Made by a program: the position numbers and the translations under genes | Assembly (NCBI GenBank): GCA_902522225.1 | Contig: CABYUS010000005.1 | Location: 1 to 52,040 of the forward strand | Direction of reading: 5' to 3' | From: an uncultured Pelagibacteraceae bacterium | GTDB taxonomy: Bacteria; Pseudomonadota; Alphaproteobacteria; Pelagibacterales; Pelagibacteraceae | DNA: 52,040 nucleotides | Part shown: positions 7,062 to 18,259 of the stretch, piece by piece | Numbering within the stretch: position 1 is the first letter of the stretch | Layout of the letters: each line of letters begins with the position of its first letter | The notes under the pieces: model-generated | The model's database searches: none | The model's input: the letters and a program-made list of their open reading frames with translations, nothing else | What the model was told of the DNA's origin: nothing

Positions 7062-9719
7062 TTATTTTTTTATTTCAGCTTGTGCTGCCGCTAATCTCGC
7101 AACTGGAACTCTATAGGGCGAACAAGACACATAATGTAAACCTGTTTTTGAACAAAAATGTATACTCTTTGGATCTCCACCGTGTTCTCCACAAATTCCT
7201 AATTTAATTTTTCTATTTTGTTTTCTGCCCTTATTGGCCGCTATCTCAATCAATTCGCCTACTCCCTCGTCTATTGATATAAAAGGATCAATATCAAATA
7301 TTTTATTTTCAATATAGTCATTTAAAAACTTACCACTGTCATCTCTACTTATTCCAAATGTTGTTTGGGTTAAATCATTTGTGCCAAAACTAAAAAATTC
7401 AGCGTGCTTTGCAATATCTTGAGCTTTTATAGCCGCTCTTGGTAATTCAATCATAGTTCCAACTAAAAAATCAACTTTAGTTTTGCTTTCTTTTTGGACT
7501 TCCTTAGCTACTCTTATTACAAGATCTTTCATAATTTTAATTTCTGCTTCAGTAGAAACTAATGGAATCATTATTTCAGGAATTATTGATTTAAATTTTC
7601 TTCTTTTGCACTCTACTAGTGCTTCAAATATAGCTCTACATTGCATCTCATATATTTCTGGAAAAGATATTGCCAGCCTGCAACCTCTATGTCCTAGCAT
7701 AGGATTTTGTTCATGAAGTTCAGATATTCTTGTTTCAACATCTTTTGAATTGAGATTTAAAGATTTCGCAACATCTATAATTTCATTTGAATTTCTAGGA
7801 AGAAACTCATGTAAAGGAGGATCAAGCAATCTTACAGTAACTGGAAACCCACTCATAATTTTAAATATTTCAATAAAATCGTTTCTTTGATGAGGTAAAA
7901 GTTTTGACAAAGCATTATCTCTATTTTCTCTTGATTTTGATAAAATCATTTGTCTCACAGAAAGTATTCTTTCTTCATCAAAAAACATATGTTCTGTTCT
8001 ACATAATCCAATTCCTTCTGCACCAAACTCTCTTGCAATTTTGCTGTCTTCAGGTGTTTCAGAATTTGTTCTAATTTTTAGTTTTCTGTAGTTATCTGCC
8101 CAACTCATTACTTTAGAAAAATCTCCTGAAATTTCTGGTTTGATAGTTTTTACTTCTCCTAATATAATTCTACCAGTTGAACCATCTATGGTAATTACAT
8201 CTCCTTCTTTAATTTCGTAATTTTTTGTTTTAAAAATTTTTTTGCCATAATCGATTTTAATTTCACTTGAACCAGAAACGCAAGGTCTTCCCATACCTCT
8301 CGCAACAACTGCTGCATGCGATGTCATTCCCCCTCTTGATGTTAAAATTCCTTTTGCTGCGTGCATGCCGTGTATATCTTCTGGGGAAGTTTCTATTCTA
8401 ACTAATATTGTATTCTGCATCATATCGTTAAGTCGCTCTGCTTCATTAGATGAGAACACTACCCTTCCACTAGCTCCTCCTGGGGAAGCTGGCAAACCAT
8501 TTGCAATAACCTCTATTTTGCTTTTTTCATCCAAAGTGGGGTGTAACAGTGTATCAAGAGAACTTGGTTCAATTCTCATAATTGCTTGTTTTTTAGAAAT
8601 TAACTTTTCTTTAACCATGTCTACAGCAATTTTTACTGCAGATTTTGATGTTCTTTTTCCAGATCTTGTTTGTAGTATCCAAAGTTTTTTATTTTCAATA
8701 GTAAATTCAACATCTTGCATATCTTTATAATATTTTTCTAACTTTTTTAGATTATTTATTAATTGTTTAAAAATTTTTGGCATACTTTCTTCTAAAGATT
8801 TTTCTTTTGATTTTGATTCGTTTTTAGCTTTTAATGTTATGTATTGTGGGGTTCTTGTTCCCGCAACAACATCCTCTCCTTGCGCATTAATCAAATATTC
8901 CCCATAAATTTCATTTTTTCCGTCAGAAGGGTTTCTTGTAAAAACTACTCCAGTTGCGCAGTCATTTCCCATATTTCCAAATACCATTGACTGAACGTTT
9001 ACTGCAGTTCCCCAACTCGAAGGAATTTGGTTTAATTTTCTATAAACTTTTGCTCTATTGCTTTCCCAAGACAAGAATACTGAGGAAATAGCACCTAATA
9101 ATTGTTTAGCTAGATCTTGTGGAAATTCTTTTTTTGTTTCATTTTTAACTAAATCTTTAAAATCTTTTACCAAATTTCCCAGATCATCTTCATCAAGATC
9201 AGTATCTAACAAAACACCTTTTGTAAGTTTATAATTTTCAATTATTTCTTCAAATTTATAATTTTCAATACCAAGAACAACTCCTGAATACATTTGAATA
9301 AATCTTCTATAGCTATCATTTGCAAATCTAAAATTTGAAGTTTTTTTACCTAATGCAATTGTAGTAATGTCATTAAGACCTAAATTTAAAATAGTATCCA
9401 TCATACCAGGCATAGACACACGTGCACCAGATCGCACGGATAGAAGCAAAGGATCTTCCTTATCTCCAAATTTCTTCCCTAAGTTTATTTCTATTTTTTT
9501 TAATTCCTTAAAAATTTCCTTAATAATATTTTTATTAAGTGATTTATTATTTTTATAAAATATTTCGCAAACTTCTGTCGAGATTATAAATCCTGGTGGG
9601 ACTGGAAATCCTAAGTTAGTCATTTCAGAAAGGTTAGCTCCTTTCCCGCCCAAAATATTTTTTGAGTTCTTGAGACTAAAAATTCCTCTTTTATTAAAAT
9701 TAAATATAAGTTTTTTCAT
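7062..9719 (-). CDS. ppdK: Pyruvate, phosphate dikinase
   Basis: Reversibly interconverts pyruvate, ATP and Pi with PEP, AMP and PPi; a PPi-linked route for gluconeogenesis or glycolysis. The 885 residues are the usual length. The N-terminal ATP-grasp domain starts with FNFNKRGIFSLKNSKNILGG and GGKGANLSEM. The swivelling phosphohistidine domain has GGMTSHAAV with His468. The C-terminal PEP-binding barrel ends with GICGEHGGD, carrying the catalytic Cys. It is last in sppA-glyQ-glyS-ppdK, and its ATG overlaps the glyS stop by one base (TAATG), implying translational coupling. Confidence 0.96.
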   Translation of the reverse strand: MKKLIFNFNKRGIFSLKNSKNILGGKGANLSEMTNLGFPVPPGFIISTEVCEIFYKNNKSLNKNIIKEIFKELKKIEINLGKKFGDKEDPLLLSVRSGARVSMPGMMDTILNLGLNDITTIALGKKTSNFRFANDSYRRFIQMYSGVVLGIENYKFEEIIENYKLTKGVLLDTDLDEDDLGNLVKDFKDLVKNETKKEFPQDLAKQLLGAISSVFLSWESNRAKVYRKLNQIPSSWGTAVNVQSMVFGNMGNDCATGVVFTRNPSDGKNEIYGEYLINAQGEDVVAGTRTPQYITLKAKNESKSKEKSLEESMPKIFKQLINNLKKLEKYYKDMQDVEFTIENKKLWILQTRSGKRTSKSAVKIAVDMVKEKLISKKQAIMRIEPSSLDTLLHPTLDEKSKIEVIANGLPASPGGASGRVVFSSNEAERLNDMMQNTILVRIETSPEDIHGMHAAKGILTSRGGMTSHAAVVARGMGRPCVSGSSEIKIDYGKKIFKTKNYEIKEGDVITIDGSTGRIILGEVKTIKPEISGDFSKVMSWADNYRKLKIRTNSETPEDSKIAREFGAEGIGLCRTEHMFFDEERILSVRQMILSKSRENRDNALSKLLPHQRNDFIEIFKIMSGFPVTVRLLDPPLHEFLPRNSNEIIDVAKSLNLNSKDVETRISELHEQNPMLGHRGCRLAISFPEIYEMQCRAIFEALVECKRRKFKSIIPEIMIPLVSTEAEIKIMKDLVIRVAKEVQKESKTKVDFLVGTMIELPRAAIKAQDIAKHAEFFSFGTNDLTQTTFGISRDDSGKFLNDYIENKIFDIDPFISIDEGVGELIEIAANKGRKQNRKIKLGICGEHGGDPKSIHFCSKTGLHYVSCSPYRVPVARLAAAQAEIKK

Positions 9720-11788
9720 TAGCCATTATCAATTTTAGAAAAATTTAAATAATTATTAAATGTGGCACACAACATTTGTAATAATCCTAACCTATTAATT
9801 CTAATTGCATCATTCTCATCATTAACAGTTACATTGTCAAAAAAATCGGTCACCTCTTTTTTTGAAGAAGCTAATTCTATTAACATATTTTGATATTCAT
9901 TTTCATTAGCAACATTTGTAAAAAATTTTCTAATTTCGTGAATTTTTTTATACAAATTTTTTTCTATCTCATTTTTAAATAATCCAGGATCAGCATTTGA
10001 CATTTGCTCTAACTCTTTTTTTTTAATAGGCTCAGAAATTATATTTGAAGCTCTTTTATAAATAAACACAACATCCTCACCAATTTGCTTTTTAATCACT
10101 TTGTTAAAATTAAGTGCCTTTTTGTAAGAGTCCAAAATATTATCAATCCCATTATTTCCAACAACGCTCTCAATAATATCAGTTCTGATTTCTTTTTCTT
10201 TCATATAATTTCTTAATCTATCAACTAAAAATTCTCCTATTTCGTGTTGTAAATTACTATCTTCAATCTTTAATTCTTGTTGATTATAAAGATTAGCTGA
10301 ATAATTAATTAAATCCCTGAGCTTAAATTTCTTATTGTTTTCGATTATTATTCTTATGATGCCTGTAGCTGATCTTCTCAAGGCGTACGGATCTTTTGAG
10401 CTAGTAGGTTTTAAATTTTTTCCAAAAAAACCAACTAGAGAATCTAATTTATCACTTAATGATAAGGCAATACTGTAGGGTTTTTTTGGAATTTTACTAT
10501 CAATTCCAATTGGAAGATAATGCTCACTAACAGCTAAACACACATCTTTTTCAAAACCTTGAGCGTTTGCATAATAACCTCCTAAAATTCCTTGGAGTTC
10601 TGGAAATTCACCAACTAAGTCAGAGAGCAAATCAACTTTACATATTGATGAGGCAATTTCTATTTTTTCCTTGCTAATCAAAAGTTCATCAGAAATTATA
10701 CCGCTAAGTTTTCTGATCCTTTGAACTTTTTCAAAGTAACTTCCAAGTCCTTTAAAAAAATTAACTTTTTTTAGCTCTGAAACTTGTTTTACCATATTTT
10801 GTGATTTATTTTTCCTCCAGAAAAATTCTGCATCACTTAAACGGGCCTCTATAACACTTTCATTTCCACTTTTAATGTATCCATTAGAGTCCTCATTATC
10901 AGAAACTACAAAAAAATTATTTGTAAGTTTTCCATTATTATCTAAAATTGAAAAATATTTTTGATGATATTTCATAGTTAAAATAATTATTTCTTCAGGT
11001 ATCTGTAAAAATTTCTTATCAAATGAGCAAAATAAAATTTTTGGTTTTTCTACTAGATCAGTCACTTCTTTAAGTAAGTTTTTATCAATTTCTATTTTTA
11101 GATTTTTTCTTAAAGATATTTTTTTTAATTCCTCATATATAAATTTTTCACGAAAATTATTATCAATTATAATTTTTAATTTTTTAAAATAAGATTGATA
11201 CTCAGAAAAACTTTTGAATAATTTAGTTTTTTCTTCTAAATTTTTATCAATATACGTTACGTTTGAACTATTTAAATGATGATATTTAAAATTAAGGGTT
11301 TTTCCATCTAAAACTGCTAGAATTGATTTTAATGGTCTTCCCCAATAAAGTTGGTACTGTCCCCACTTCATAGATTTATTCCAACTAATACTATTTAATA
11401 TATCTGGAATATTTTTTTCTAAAATGTCATGTGTTTTTAATTTGATTTTTGGATTTTTAAAAAAATAAAATTCTCCCTTATCTGTCTGTTTTTTAAATAT
11501 ATCTTTTTTTTTTATATTGTTTGATTTAATAAACCCTTCAATTGCGATATCTGGAGCTTCAGTTTTTGGACCTCTAATTTCCTCAGCTTTTTTTATGATC
11601 TCTTTTTTAATTTTATCAAAATGTATAATTAGCCTATTAGGTGTTGAATAAGCTTTTTCTTTTCCTCGGATCTCTATGTTCTCTTTTGCAAAAAAATCTC
11701 TAAATATTTTTAATAAATTATTCCTTGCTGATGATTGTAATTTCGCTGGAATTTCCTCCGTAAAAACCTCTAAAAAAAATTCTGACAT
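9719..11788 (-). CDS. glyS: Glycyl-tRNA synthetase beta subunit
   Basis: Beta chain of the bacterial heterotetrameric glycyl-tRNA synthetase, needed for tRNA-Gly recognition. The 689 residues open with FFLEVFTEEIPAKLQ, the diagnostic LEIGTEELP-like start. Internal blocks include YWGRPLKSILAVLDG, MKYHQKYFS and the ALRRSATGIIRI segment; the C-terminal anticodon-binding domain follows. The usual GlyS sequence is well preserved but Lys-rich, as across this genome. It starts 1 nt after the glyQ stop, so equal expression of both chains is expected. Confidence 0.95.
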   Translation of the reverse strand: MSEFFLEVFTEEIPAKLQSSARNNLLKIFRDFFAKENIEIRGKEKAYSTPNRLIIHFDKIKKEIIKKAEEIRGPKTEAPDIAIEGFIKSNNIKKKDIFKKQTDKGEFYFFKNPKIKLKTHDILEKNIPDILNSISWNKSMKWGQYQLYWGRPLKSILAVLDGKTLNFKYHHLNSSNVTYIDKNLEEKTKLFKSFSEYQSYFKKLKIIIDNNFREKFIYEELKKISLRKNLKIEIDKNLLKEVTDLVEKPKILFCSFDKKFLQIPEEIIILTMKYHQKYFSILDNNGKLTNNFFVVSDNEDSNGYIKSGNESVIEARLSDAEFFWRKNKSQNMVKQVSELKKVNFFKGLGSYFEKVQRIRKLSGIISDELLISKEKIEIASSICKVDLLSDLVGEFPELQGILGGYYANAQGFEKDVCLAVSEHYLPIGIDSKIPKKPYSIALSLSDKLDSLVGFFGKNLKPTSSKDPYALRRSATGIIRIIIENNKKFKLRDLINYSANLYNQQELKIEDSNLQHEIGEFLVDRLRNYMKEKEIRTDIIESVVGNNGIDNILDSYKKALNFNKVIKKQIGEDVVFIYKRASNIISEPIKKKELEQMSNADPGLFKNEIEKNLYKKIHEIRKFFTNVANENEYQNMLIELASSKKEVTDFFDNVTVNDENDAIRINRLGLLQMLCATFNNYLNFSKIDNG

Positions 11789-11789
11789 A

Positions 11790-12671
11790 TTAGCTTTGGC
11801 TTTCTAACCAGACTTTTCCTGTATCTTTTACTATATCCCTTATTCTTGAGATATACTCCGCTCTCTGTGCAACGCTAATTACTCCTCTGGCATCTAATAT
11901 ATTAAATACGTGACTTGCTTTTAAGCATTGATCATAAGCTGGTAGTGATAATTTTTGAATTGCTAAGTTTTTCGCCTCGCTTTCAGTCATATCAAAAATT
12001 TTAAATAGATTATCTGTATTTGCTATTTCAAAATTGTATTTTGAAAATTCTTTCTCAGATTGATGGTAAATATCTTTGTATAAAATGCCTTCATTATTCC
12101 AAACTAAATCAAAAACGTTTTTTTTTGATTGAGTAAACATACACAATCTTTCTAAACCGTAGGTAAGCTCCACAGATACAGGATTACATTCTATTCCTGC
12201 CATTTGCTGAAAATAAGTGAATTGGCTTACTTCCATTCCATCACACCAAACTTCCCATCCTAATCCTGCAGCACCAAGTGTTGGACTTTCCCAATCATCT
12301 TCAACAAATCTTATATCATGGTCTTTATAATCTATGCCTATTGACATAAGACTATTTAGGTAAAGTTTTTTAATATTGCTCGGCGATGGTTTTATAAGAA
12401 CTTGAAACTGATAATAATGTTGTAATCTATTTGGATTATCCCCATAGCGTCCATCGGTTGGTCTTCTTGAAGGTTGTACATAAGCTGCTTTCCAAGGTTT
12501 TGGTCCAAGAGATCTTAAAGTTGTTGCAGGATGAAATGTTCCAGCTCCCACTTCCATATCGTAAGGTTGAAGAATAGAGCATCCATGCTTAGCCCAAAAC
12601 TTTTGTAAATTAAAAATTGTATCTTGAAAAGTTTGAATTTTTTTTTTTGGAATTATTTTTTTAGAAGCCAT
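11790..12671 (-). CDS. glyQ: Glycyl-tRNA synthetase alpha subunit
   Basis: Catalytic class II aminoacyl-tRNA synthetase subunit that activates glycine; pairs with GlyS. The 293-residue protein has the family blocks [44 protein letters not shown] and the [17 protein letters not shown] active-site region. A short Lys-rich N-terminal extension ([13 protein letters not shown]) precedes the conserved start. Its first 11 bases overlap the end of the sppA-like gene and glyS follows after 1 nt, so the four-gene cluster is probably one transcript. I saw no glycine riboswitch upstream. Confidence 0.96.
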   Translation of the reverse strand: MASKKIIPKKKIQTFQDTIFNLQKFWAKHGCSILQPYDMEVGAGTFHPATTLRSLGPKPWKAAYVQPSRRPTDGRYGDNPNRLQHYYQFQVLIKPSPSNIKKLYLNSLMSIGIDYKDHDIRFVEDDWESPTLGAAGLGWEVWCDGMEVSQFTYFQQMAGIECNPVSVELTYGLERLCMFTQSKKNVFDLVWNNEGILYKDIYHQSEKEFSKYNFEIANTDNLFKIFDMTESEAKNLAIQKLSLPAYDQCLKASHVFNILDARGVISVAQRAEYISRIRDIVKDTGKVWLESQS

Positions 12672-13470
12672 ATCTTTGCCAAATTGATCTTTCTTCTAAA
12701 ATAGAAACCAATTTATCTGCTTGATCCTCTGATGATGAAAGTTTTTTTGCTAACCATCCTTTTGATTTTTCAAATTTTTTAATTACCACATCATCTCCAA
12801 ATTTTTCCTTTAATACTTGGTCGGCATTTCCCAAATTATCAACTAGTCCTAATTCCTTTGCTTTTCTTCCTGACCAGAATTCACCTGTGAACAATTCTAT
12901 ATTTTCTTCTTTTTTTAATTTGTTTCCTCTACTTTCTTCTACAACATCTATAAAGTCTTGATGGAGTTCCAATTGAATTTTTTTTAACCTGTCTATATCT
13001 TCTTGCTTTTCGTCTACAAAAGGGTCGAGAGTACTTTTGTTTTTACCAGCTGTATAAATTCTTCTTTGTACGCCAATTTTTTTAATTAAATCTTTAAAAC
13101 CAAATGAGGAATATATTACTCCTATTGAACCAATTATAGAGCTAGAATTCGCATAAATTTCATCTCCAGAACACGCAATAAGATATCCACCTGATGCAGC
13201 TACGTCTTCTGCAAAAACAATTACTTTTTTTTTATTTTTTTTTGCTAACTCCCTAATATATCTATAAATTAGGTGCGACTGCACTGGAGACCCTCCAGGC
13301 GAATTAATTGATATTGCTACAGCTTCTGTTTTTTTTATAGAAAATGCTTTTTTAATTATTTCTTGTTGTCCATTAAAATCTATACCCTGTTTAAATTTAC
13401 CAACATTACCAATAACTCCACTTAACCTAATATAAGGAACGATTTTTTTCTTTTTGAAAAATGAAAACAT
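12661..13470 (-). CDS. S49-family signal peptide peptidase-like protease (SppA/SohB)
   Basis: Serine-lysine protease of the S49 family, which in other bacteria degrades cleaved signal peptides or membrane protein fragments. Visible are SINSPGGSP (54-62), the nucleophile Ser93 in [13 protein letters not shown], the GSIGVI block (114-119) and the general-base Lys145 in GKNKSTLDP, 52 residues after Ser93 as expected. The 269 residues start [14 protein letters not shown] and lack an N-terminal membrane anchor, unlike E. coli SppA and SohB, so it may be cytosolic or peripheral. It leads the cluster glyQ-glyS-ppdK, as I recall for other alphaproteobacteria. Confidence 0.88.
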   Translation of the reverse strand: MFSFFKKKKIVPYIRLSGVIGNVGKFKQGIDFNGQQEIIKKAFSIKKTEAVAISINSPGGSPVQSHLIYRYIRELAKKNKKKVIVFAEDVAASGGYLIACSGDEIYANSSSIIGSIGVIYSSFGFKDLIKKIGVQRRIYTAGKNKSTLDPFVDEKQEDIDRLKKIQLELHQDFIDVVEESRGNKLKKEENIELFTGEFWSGRKAKELGLVDNLGNADQVLKEKFGDDVVIKKFEKSKGWLAKKLSSSEDQADKLVSILEERSIWQRYGF

Positions 13471-13537
13471 AATGAATCTTATAGATCTTTTATTAAAATA
13501 TAAAATCTCCTTATAGTTGTAGAATAAGGTGCGTCAA

Positions 13538-13568
13538 TTGATAAGTATAATAAAAGTCGAATTATACT
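13538..13568 (+). promoter_or_regulatory. Candidate promoter for ispB
   Basis: In the 109-nt divergent gap between sppA-like and ispB, TTGATA (13538-13543) and TATACT (13563-13568) are 19 nt apart. They lie just upstream of the ATG at 13580, giving a very short leader. A perfect TATAAT at 13546-13551 is an alternative -10 but has no clear -35. Seen by eye only; AT-rich background makes chance matches common. Confidence 0.3.
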
Positions 13569-13579
13569 AGGTTATTTAT

Positions 13580-14593
13580 ATGGGAACAGTTGTTCAGCTT
13601 AAAAAGCAGGTAAATAATTCATATTTAGAATTAAAAAATTCTGTAGATGATAAATTAGCTTTAGTTGAGGTAAATATTCTGAACAAACTATCAAGTAAAG
13701 TTGAATTGGTAGATGAAATGACAAAATACCATGTCAAAACAGGTGGTAAAAGGTTAAGAGCTTTACTTACTCTCGGGTCTGCTAAACTATCTGGATATAC
13801 TAAAGGTGGGAGAGACATAAATTTAGCAACCTGCGTAGAACTAATTCATGCTGCAACATTAATGCATGATGATGTAATTGACAATGGAAAGATAAGAAGG
13901 GGTAAAAAAACTCTTAATCAAATTTGGGGAAATCAGTCATCAATACTTGTAGGTGATTATTTACTTAGCAGATGTTTTGAAATGATGGTTGAAGATGGAA
14001 ATCTAGAAATTCTTAAATTATTATCATCAACTTCAGCAGAAATTTCTCAAGGAGAAGTTTTGCAGCTTCAACATAAAGGTGAAATTGATATGTTGGAAGA
14101 CACTTATCAAAAAATAATTTCTGCAAAAACTGCATCTTTATTTGCAGCATCAACAAAGGTTGGTGCAATATTGGCCAACAAAGAAAATAAAATTAAACAA
14201 GCTCTCGAGGTTTATGGTAAAAATCTTGGTTTAACATTTCAGATAGCGGATGATACTTTAGACTATAATTCGGATTTAAAAATTTTTGGAAAAGAAATAG
14301 GAAATGATTTTTACGAAGGCAAAATCACTTTACCCATAATTCTAGTTTATCAAAAAGCTAGTAAATTAGAAAAAAATGAACTTAAAAATATATTTGAAAA
14401 ACAAATTAGAAACGAAGGTGATTTTCAAAAAGTTCTTAATTTAATTAAAGATTATAATATTATTTCGGAATGCTACTCAAAAGCAGACTATTTTGTTAAT
14501 CTTGCATCAAATGCATTAAATATTTTTAAAGAGTCAAAAGAAAAAAATATACTTAAAAATCTTACTTCATTTAGCTTGGAAAGAACATTTTAA
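13580..14593 (+). CDS. ispB: Long-chain polyprenyl diphosphate synthase
   Basis: Trans-prenyltransferase that builds the polyprenyl side chain of ubiquinone from allylic diphosphates and isopentenyl-PP. The first Asp-rich motif is HDDVID (residues 96-101) followed by RRGKKT; the second is QIADDTLDY (221-229). Small residues upstream of the first motif (ELIHAATLM) fit a long-chain rather than farnesyl-length product, which is inference. At 337 aa it matches octaprenyl/decaprenyl synthases. It converges with pdxH and the two genes overlap by 4 nt at their stops. Confidence 0.9.
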   Translation: MGTVVQLKKQVNNSYLELKNSVDDKLALVEVNILNKLSSKVELVDEMTKYHVKTGGKRLRALLTLGSAKLSGYTKGGRDINLATCVELIHAATLMHDDVIDNGKIRRGKKTLNQIWGNQSSILVGDYLLSRCFEMMVEDGNLEILKLLSSTSAEISQGEVLQLQHKGEIDMLEDTYQKIISAKTASLFAASTKVGAILANKENKIKQALEVYGKNLGLTFQIADDTLDYNSDLKIFGKEIGNDFYEGKITLPIILVYQKASKLEKNELKNIFEKQIRNEGDFQKVLNLIKDYNIISECYSKADYFVNLASNALNIFKESKEKNILKNLTSFSLERTF

Positions 14594-15213
14594 GGGCTCA
14601 ACAAAACTTTGTTCCAATTATTATTATTCTTGATATATTTTAATCTTTCATGAATTCTACTTTTGCCATCTAGCCAAAATTCAATAGTATTAGGATTTAA
14701 ACACCATCCCGACCAATGACTAGGTCTCGGAACTTTATTTTTATCAGGGTATTTTTTTTCATATTCATTAATTGAATCATATAGCTGTTGTCTATTTTTT
14801 AAAACATTACTTTGATCTGATGCCCATGCTCCAATTCTGCTACCATATCCTCTGCTGTTATAATATGTGTCAGCTTCTGCATCAGAAACATTTGAAACTT
14901 TTCCATTTATTCTAATTTGCCTTAGAATACTTTTCCAATGAAAACAAATTGAGACTTGTGGATTTTTTTTTATATCCACGCTTTTTTTACTGTTTAAATT
15001 TGTATAAAAAACAAATCCTTTAACACTAAAATCTTTAAGTAAAACCATACGAACTGATGGAGCGCCATTTTCATCAACAGTTGCTAATGAAAGTGCATTT
15101 GGATCATTTATTTCAGTTTTTTTGGCTTCTGCATACCATTCTTCAAACAGATCTAGTGGATTATCATGATCTTTAAAGCAATAATCTAGGCCTAATGAGT
15201 TTTTTTCATTCAT
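14590..15213 (-). CDS. pdxH: Pyridoxamine/pyridoxine 5'-phosphate oxidase
   Basis: FMN-dependent oxidase that makes pyridoxal 5'-phosphate from PNP or PMP. The 207-residue sequence contains RMVLLKDF and [10 protein letters not shown] (FMN binding), [32 protein letters not shown], and the C-terminal [13 protein letters not shown] block followed by LSP, all standard for PdxH. Divergent from aroC with only 33 nt between starts, so the two promoters must overlap. Its 3' end overlaps ispB by 4 nt. Confidence 0.95.
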   Translation of the reverse strand: MNEKNSLGLDYCFKDHDNPLDLFEEWYAEAKKTEINDPNALSLATVDENGAPSVRMVLLKDFSVKGFVFYTNLNSKKSVDIKKNPQVSICFHWKSILRQIRINGKVSNVSDAEADTYYNSRGYGSRIGAWASDQSNVLKNRQQLYDSINEYEKKYPDKNKVPRPSHWSGWCLNPNTIEFWLDGKSRIHERLKYIKNNNNWNKVLLSP

Positions 15214-15246
15214 AATTTAAACAAAATAATTTATATAATATTAATA

Positions 15247-16329
15247 ATGTCATTTAATACTTTTGGAAAGTTATTTCGTTTTACTACATGGGGAGAATCT
15301 CATGGGCCAGCTATTGGTTGTGTGGTAGATGGGTGTCCTCCAAATATTTCAATTAAAGAAAGTGATATCCAAATTGAACTAAACAAAAGAAAACCAGGCC
15401 AATCAAAATTTACAACTCAAAGAAAAGAGGATGACAAAGTGAATATTTTGTCAGGAGTATTTGAAGGAAAATCAACTGGGACACCTATTTCTTTGGTTAT
15501 TTATAATAAAGATATGAGATCTAGAGATTACGAAACTATTAAGAATAAGTTTCGACCTGGTCATGCAGATTACACATATTTTAAAAAGTATGGAATAAGA
15601 GATTATAGAGGTGGAGGGAGACAGTCTGCAAGAGAAACTGCCTCAAGAGTAGCGGCAGGAGCAATAGCTAAGAAAGTTTTGGAAACAAAAATTGGCAAAA
15701 AATTTAAGGTGGTTGGAGCTGTAACTCAACTGGGTATTTTAGGCTGTGACGTTAGCAAATGGAATGATAATTATATAAAAAAAAATCAATTATTTTGTCC
15801 TGATAAATCTATAATAAAATTATGGGAAAAATATTTACTAAGCGTGAGAAAGTCTGGTTCATCTTGTGGAGCAATTATTGAAGTAAGAGCAAGAGGCATA
15901 CCTCCTGGTCTTGGGGCGCCAATATACTCTAAGTTAGATATGGATTTAGCAGCTGCAATGATGAGTATAAATGCTGTTAAAGGAGTAAATATAGGATCAG
16001 GAATGAATTCTGCTCAATTGTCTGGTGAACAAAATTCTGATGAAATATTTAACAAAGGAAAAAATACTAATTTTAATTCAAACAATGCAGGTGGAATACT
16101 TGGTGGAATTTCATCAGGACAAGAAATAGTAGTCTCTTTTGCTGTCAAACCAACTTCTTCTATTTTATCTTCGAGAAAAACTATTGATAAATTTGGAAAA
16201 AATACATCAATATCAGTTAAAGGACGTCATGATCCTTGCGTTGGAATAAGAGCCGTTCCTATTGGAGAAGCAATGATGAATTGTGTTTTGTTAGATCATT
16301 ACTTAATGCATAAGGCTCAATGTAAATAA
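15247..16329 (+). CDS. aroC: Chorismate synthase
   Basis: Final shikimate-pathway enzyme, converting EPSP to chorismate with reduced FMN. The 360 residues start with [19 protein letters not shown], and contain [35 protein letters not shown] and the C-terminal [18 protein letters not shown], the three classic signatures. Length is normal. No other aromatic amino acid gene is adjacent. It is followed after 13 nt by the convergent dxs end; that gap holds no hairpin that I can see. Confidence 0.97.
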   Translation: MSFNTFGKLFRFTTWGESHGPAIGCVVDGCPPNISIKESDIQIELNKRKPGQSKFTTQRKEDDKVNILSGVFEGKSTGTPISLVIYNKDMRSRDYETIKNKFRPGHADYTYFKKYGIRDYRGGGRQSARETASRVAAGAIAKKVLETKIGKKFKVVGAVTQLGILGCDVSKWNDNYIKKNQLFCPDKSIIKLWEKYLLSVRKSGSSCGAIIEVRARGIPPGLGAPIYSKLDMDLAAAMMSINAVKGVNIGSGMNSAQLSGEQNSDEIFNKGKNTNFNSNNAGGILGGISSGQEIVVSFAVKPTSSILSSRKTIDKFGKNTSISVKGRHDPCVGIRAVPIGEAMMNCVLLDHYLMHKAQCK

Positions 16330-16342
16330 AATTATTTTAAAT

Positions 16343-18259
16343 TTATTTAATAATTTTTATTCCTGATCTGTTAAATAAAATCAACTCTATTTCTTCTATT
16401 ATTTGTTTTGAATTTAAACCTGCTTGGTCGTACATTAAATCTGGTTTATCTTGATCAATAAATATATCAGGTAACGTCAAAGATCTGAATTTTAATCCTT
16501 TATCAAATATACCTTTACTAGATAATAAATGAGAAACATGAGAACCAAAACCTCCTATTGAACCTTCTTCAATAGTAAGTATAATTTCATGATCTCTCGC
16601 ACAACTTAATATTAAATCTTGATCTAAAGGTTTTGCAAATCTCGCATCAATTACTGAAATTTTAACTCCTTTGATTTCAAGTTCTTTAGCTGCCGTTAAA
16701 CATTCTTGAAGTCTTGCTCCAAAATTTAAAATACAAACTTTATTACCCTCTTTTATTATTTTCCCTTTTCCTATTTCAAGTTTTGAATCTATATTTGGTA
16801 ATTCAACTCCCATCCCATTTCCTCGAGGATATCTGAAGGCGCAAGGTCTGTCGTTTATATCGACAGAAGTATTAATCATTTTAACCAATTCAGCCTCATC
16901 ACTAGCTGCCATTACTATAAAATTAGGCAGTGTAGATAAATAAGTAATATCAAATGATCCTGCGTGAGTTGGTCCATCTGCTCCTACTAAGCCAGCCCTA
17001 TCTATCGCAAATCTAACTGGTAGACTTTGAATAGCTATGTCATGAACAACTTGGTCATATGCTCTTTGTAAAAAAGTTGAATATATTGCTGCGTAAGGCT
17101 TAAAACCTTCAGTTGCTAATCCTCCTGCAAACGTAATGGCATGCTGTTCTGCAATACCGACATCAAAACTTCTTTTGGGAAATTTTTCTGAAAATAAATC
17201 AATTCCTGTACCTGAAGGCATGGCAGCTGTTATGCCAACAATTTTACTATCTTTTTCTGCATGTTTAATAAGAGTATTAGCAAAGACTTTTGTATATGAA
17301 GGAATTATATTATTGCTCTTGGTCTGTTCACCCGTTTTAACATTAAATTTGGTAACTCCGTGATATTTATCATCTGCTTTTTCTGCAAATGAATATCCTT
17401 TACCTTTTTGAGTTTTAATATGTATTAATATTGGTCCATCACTTTTACTCTCTTTTGCATTTTTTAATGTTGAAACTAATAAATCAATATCGTGTCCATC
17501 AATAGGTCCTAAATAAGAAAATCCTAAAGAATTAAATAATGTTCCACCAGTTACTGCTGCGCGTAAAAAGTCCTCAGCTTTTGAAGCTTTTTTACTAAAT
17601 CTTTTTGAAAAAGATGATAAGATTAACCTTATTGTATCTTTTAAGCTAAAATAAGCTTTTCCTGATAACAACTTTGCTAAATAAGACTTAAGGGCTCCAA
17701 CTGGTTTTGCAATTGACATATCATTATCATTAAGAATGACAACCAATTTAGTTTTAGATGCCCCCGCATTATTCATTGCCTCATACGCCATTCCAGCACT
17801 CATTGCCCCATCACCAATAACTGATATTACATTACAAGACTTATTTGATAGTTTATTTGCGGTGGCTATTCCTAGAGCTGCAGAAATTGATGTAGAGCTA
17901 TGAGCGGCACCGAATGGATCATATTCACTTTCAGATCTTTTTGTAAAACCTGACAAACCTTTGCCTTGTCTTAAAGTTCTTATCTTTTCTTTTCTTCCAG
18001 TTAAAATTTTATGTGGATATGCTTGATGTCCAACATCCCATATCAATTTATCATTTGGTGTATCAAATACATAATGAAGAGCTACTGTAAGCTCAATTAC
18101 ACCTAGTCCAGCACCAAGGTGGCCACCAGTTGTGGAAACAGCACTTATAGTCTCTTCTCTTAATTCTTTAGCTAAAAGTTTTAATTCACCTTCTGGGATT
18201 TTTCTCAAATCAGAGGGAAAGTTTATATCATTTAAATATTTATATTTTTCTTTTTTCAT
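16343..18259 (-). CDS. dxs: 1-deoxy-D-xylulose-5-phosphate synthase
   Basis: Thiamin-PP enzyme joining pyruvate and glyceraldehyde-3-P to DXP, the entry to the MEP isoprenoid pathway, and a precursor for thiamin and PLP in many bacteria. At 638 aa it is full length. Seen are [15 protein letters not shown], the TPP motif [18 protein letters not shown] ending in LNDND, and [13 protein letters not shown] in the pyrimidine domain, with [13 protein letters not shown] downstream. It overlaps ispA by 4 nt (ATGA) and forms the conserved xseB-ispA-dxs cluster. Confidence 0.97.
   Translation of the reverse strand: MKKEKYKYLNDINFPSDLRKIPEGELKLLAKELREETISAVSTTGGHLGAGLGVIELTVALHYVFDTPNDKLIWDVGHQAYPHKILTGRKEKIRTLRQGKGLSGFTKRSESEYDPFGAAHSSTSISAALGIATANKLSNKSCNVISVIGDGAMSAGMAYEAMNNAGASKTKLVVILNDNDMSIAKPVGALKSYLAKLLSGKAYFSLKDTIRLILSSFSKRFSKKASKAEDFLRAAVTGGTLFNSLGFSYLGPIDGHDIDLLVSTLKNAKESKSDGPILIHIKTQKGKGYSFAEKADDKYHGVTKFNVKTGEQTKSNNIIPSYTKVFANTLIKHAEKDSKIVGITAAMPSGTGIDLFSEKFPKRSFDVGIAEQHAITFAGGLATEGFKPYAAIYSTFLQRAYDQVVHDIAIQSLPVRFAIDRAGLVGADGPTHAGSFDITYLSTLPNFIVMAASDEAELVKMINTSVDINDRPCAFRYPRGNGMGVELPNIDSKLEIGKGKIIKEGNKVCILNFGARLQECLTAAKELEIKGVKISVIDARFAKPLDQDLILSCARDHEIILTIEEGSIGGFGSHVSHLLSSKGIFDKGLKFRSLTLPDIFIDQDKPDLMYDQAGLNSKQIIEEIELILFNRSGIKIIK

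Noticed and set aside
8365-8730. A 121-residue plus-strand frame inside ppdK
   Set aside because: It is a shadow of the conserved phosphohistidine region of ppdK with no start context.
12672-13579. Possible glycine riboswitch controlling glyQ/glyS
   Set aside because: The upstream region is the coding sequence of the S49 protease and a short AT-rich gap; I could not see tandem aptamer elements.
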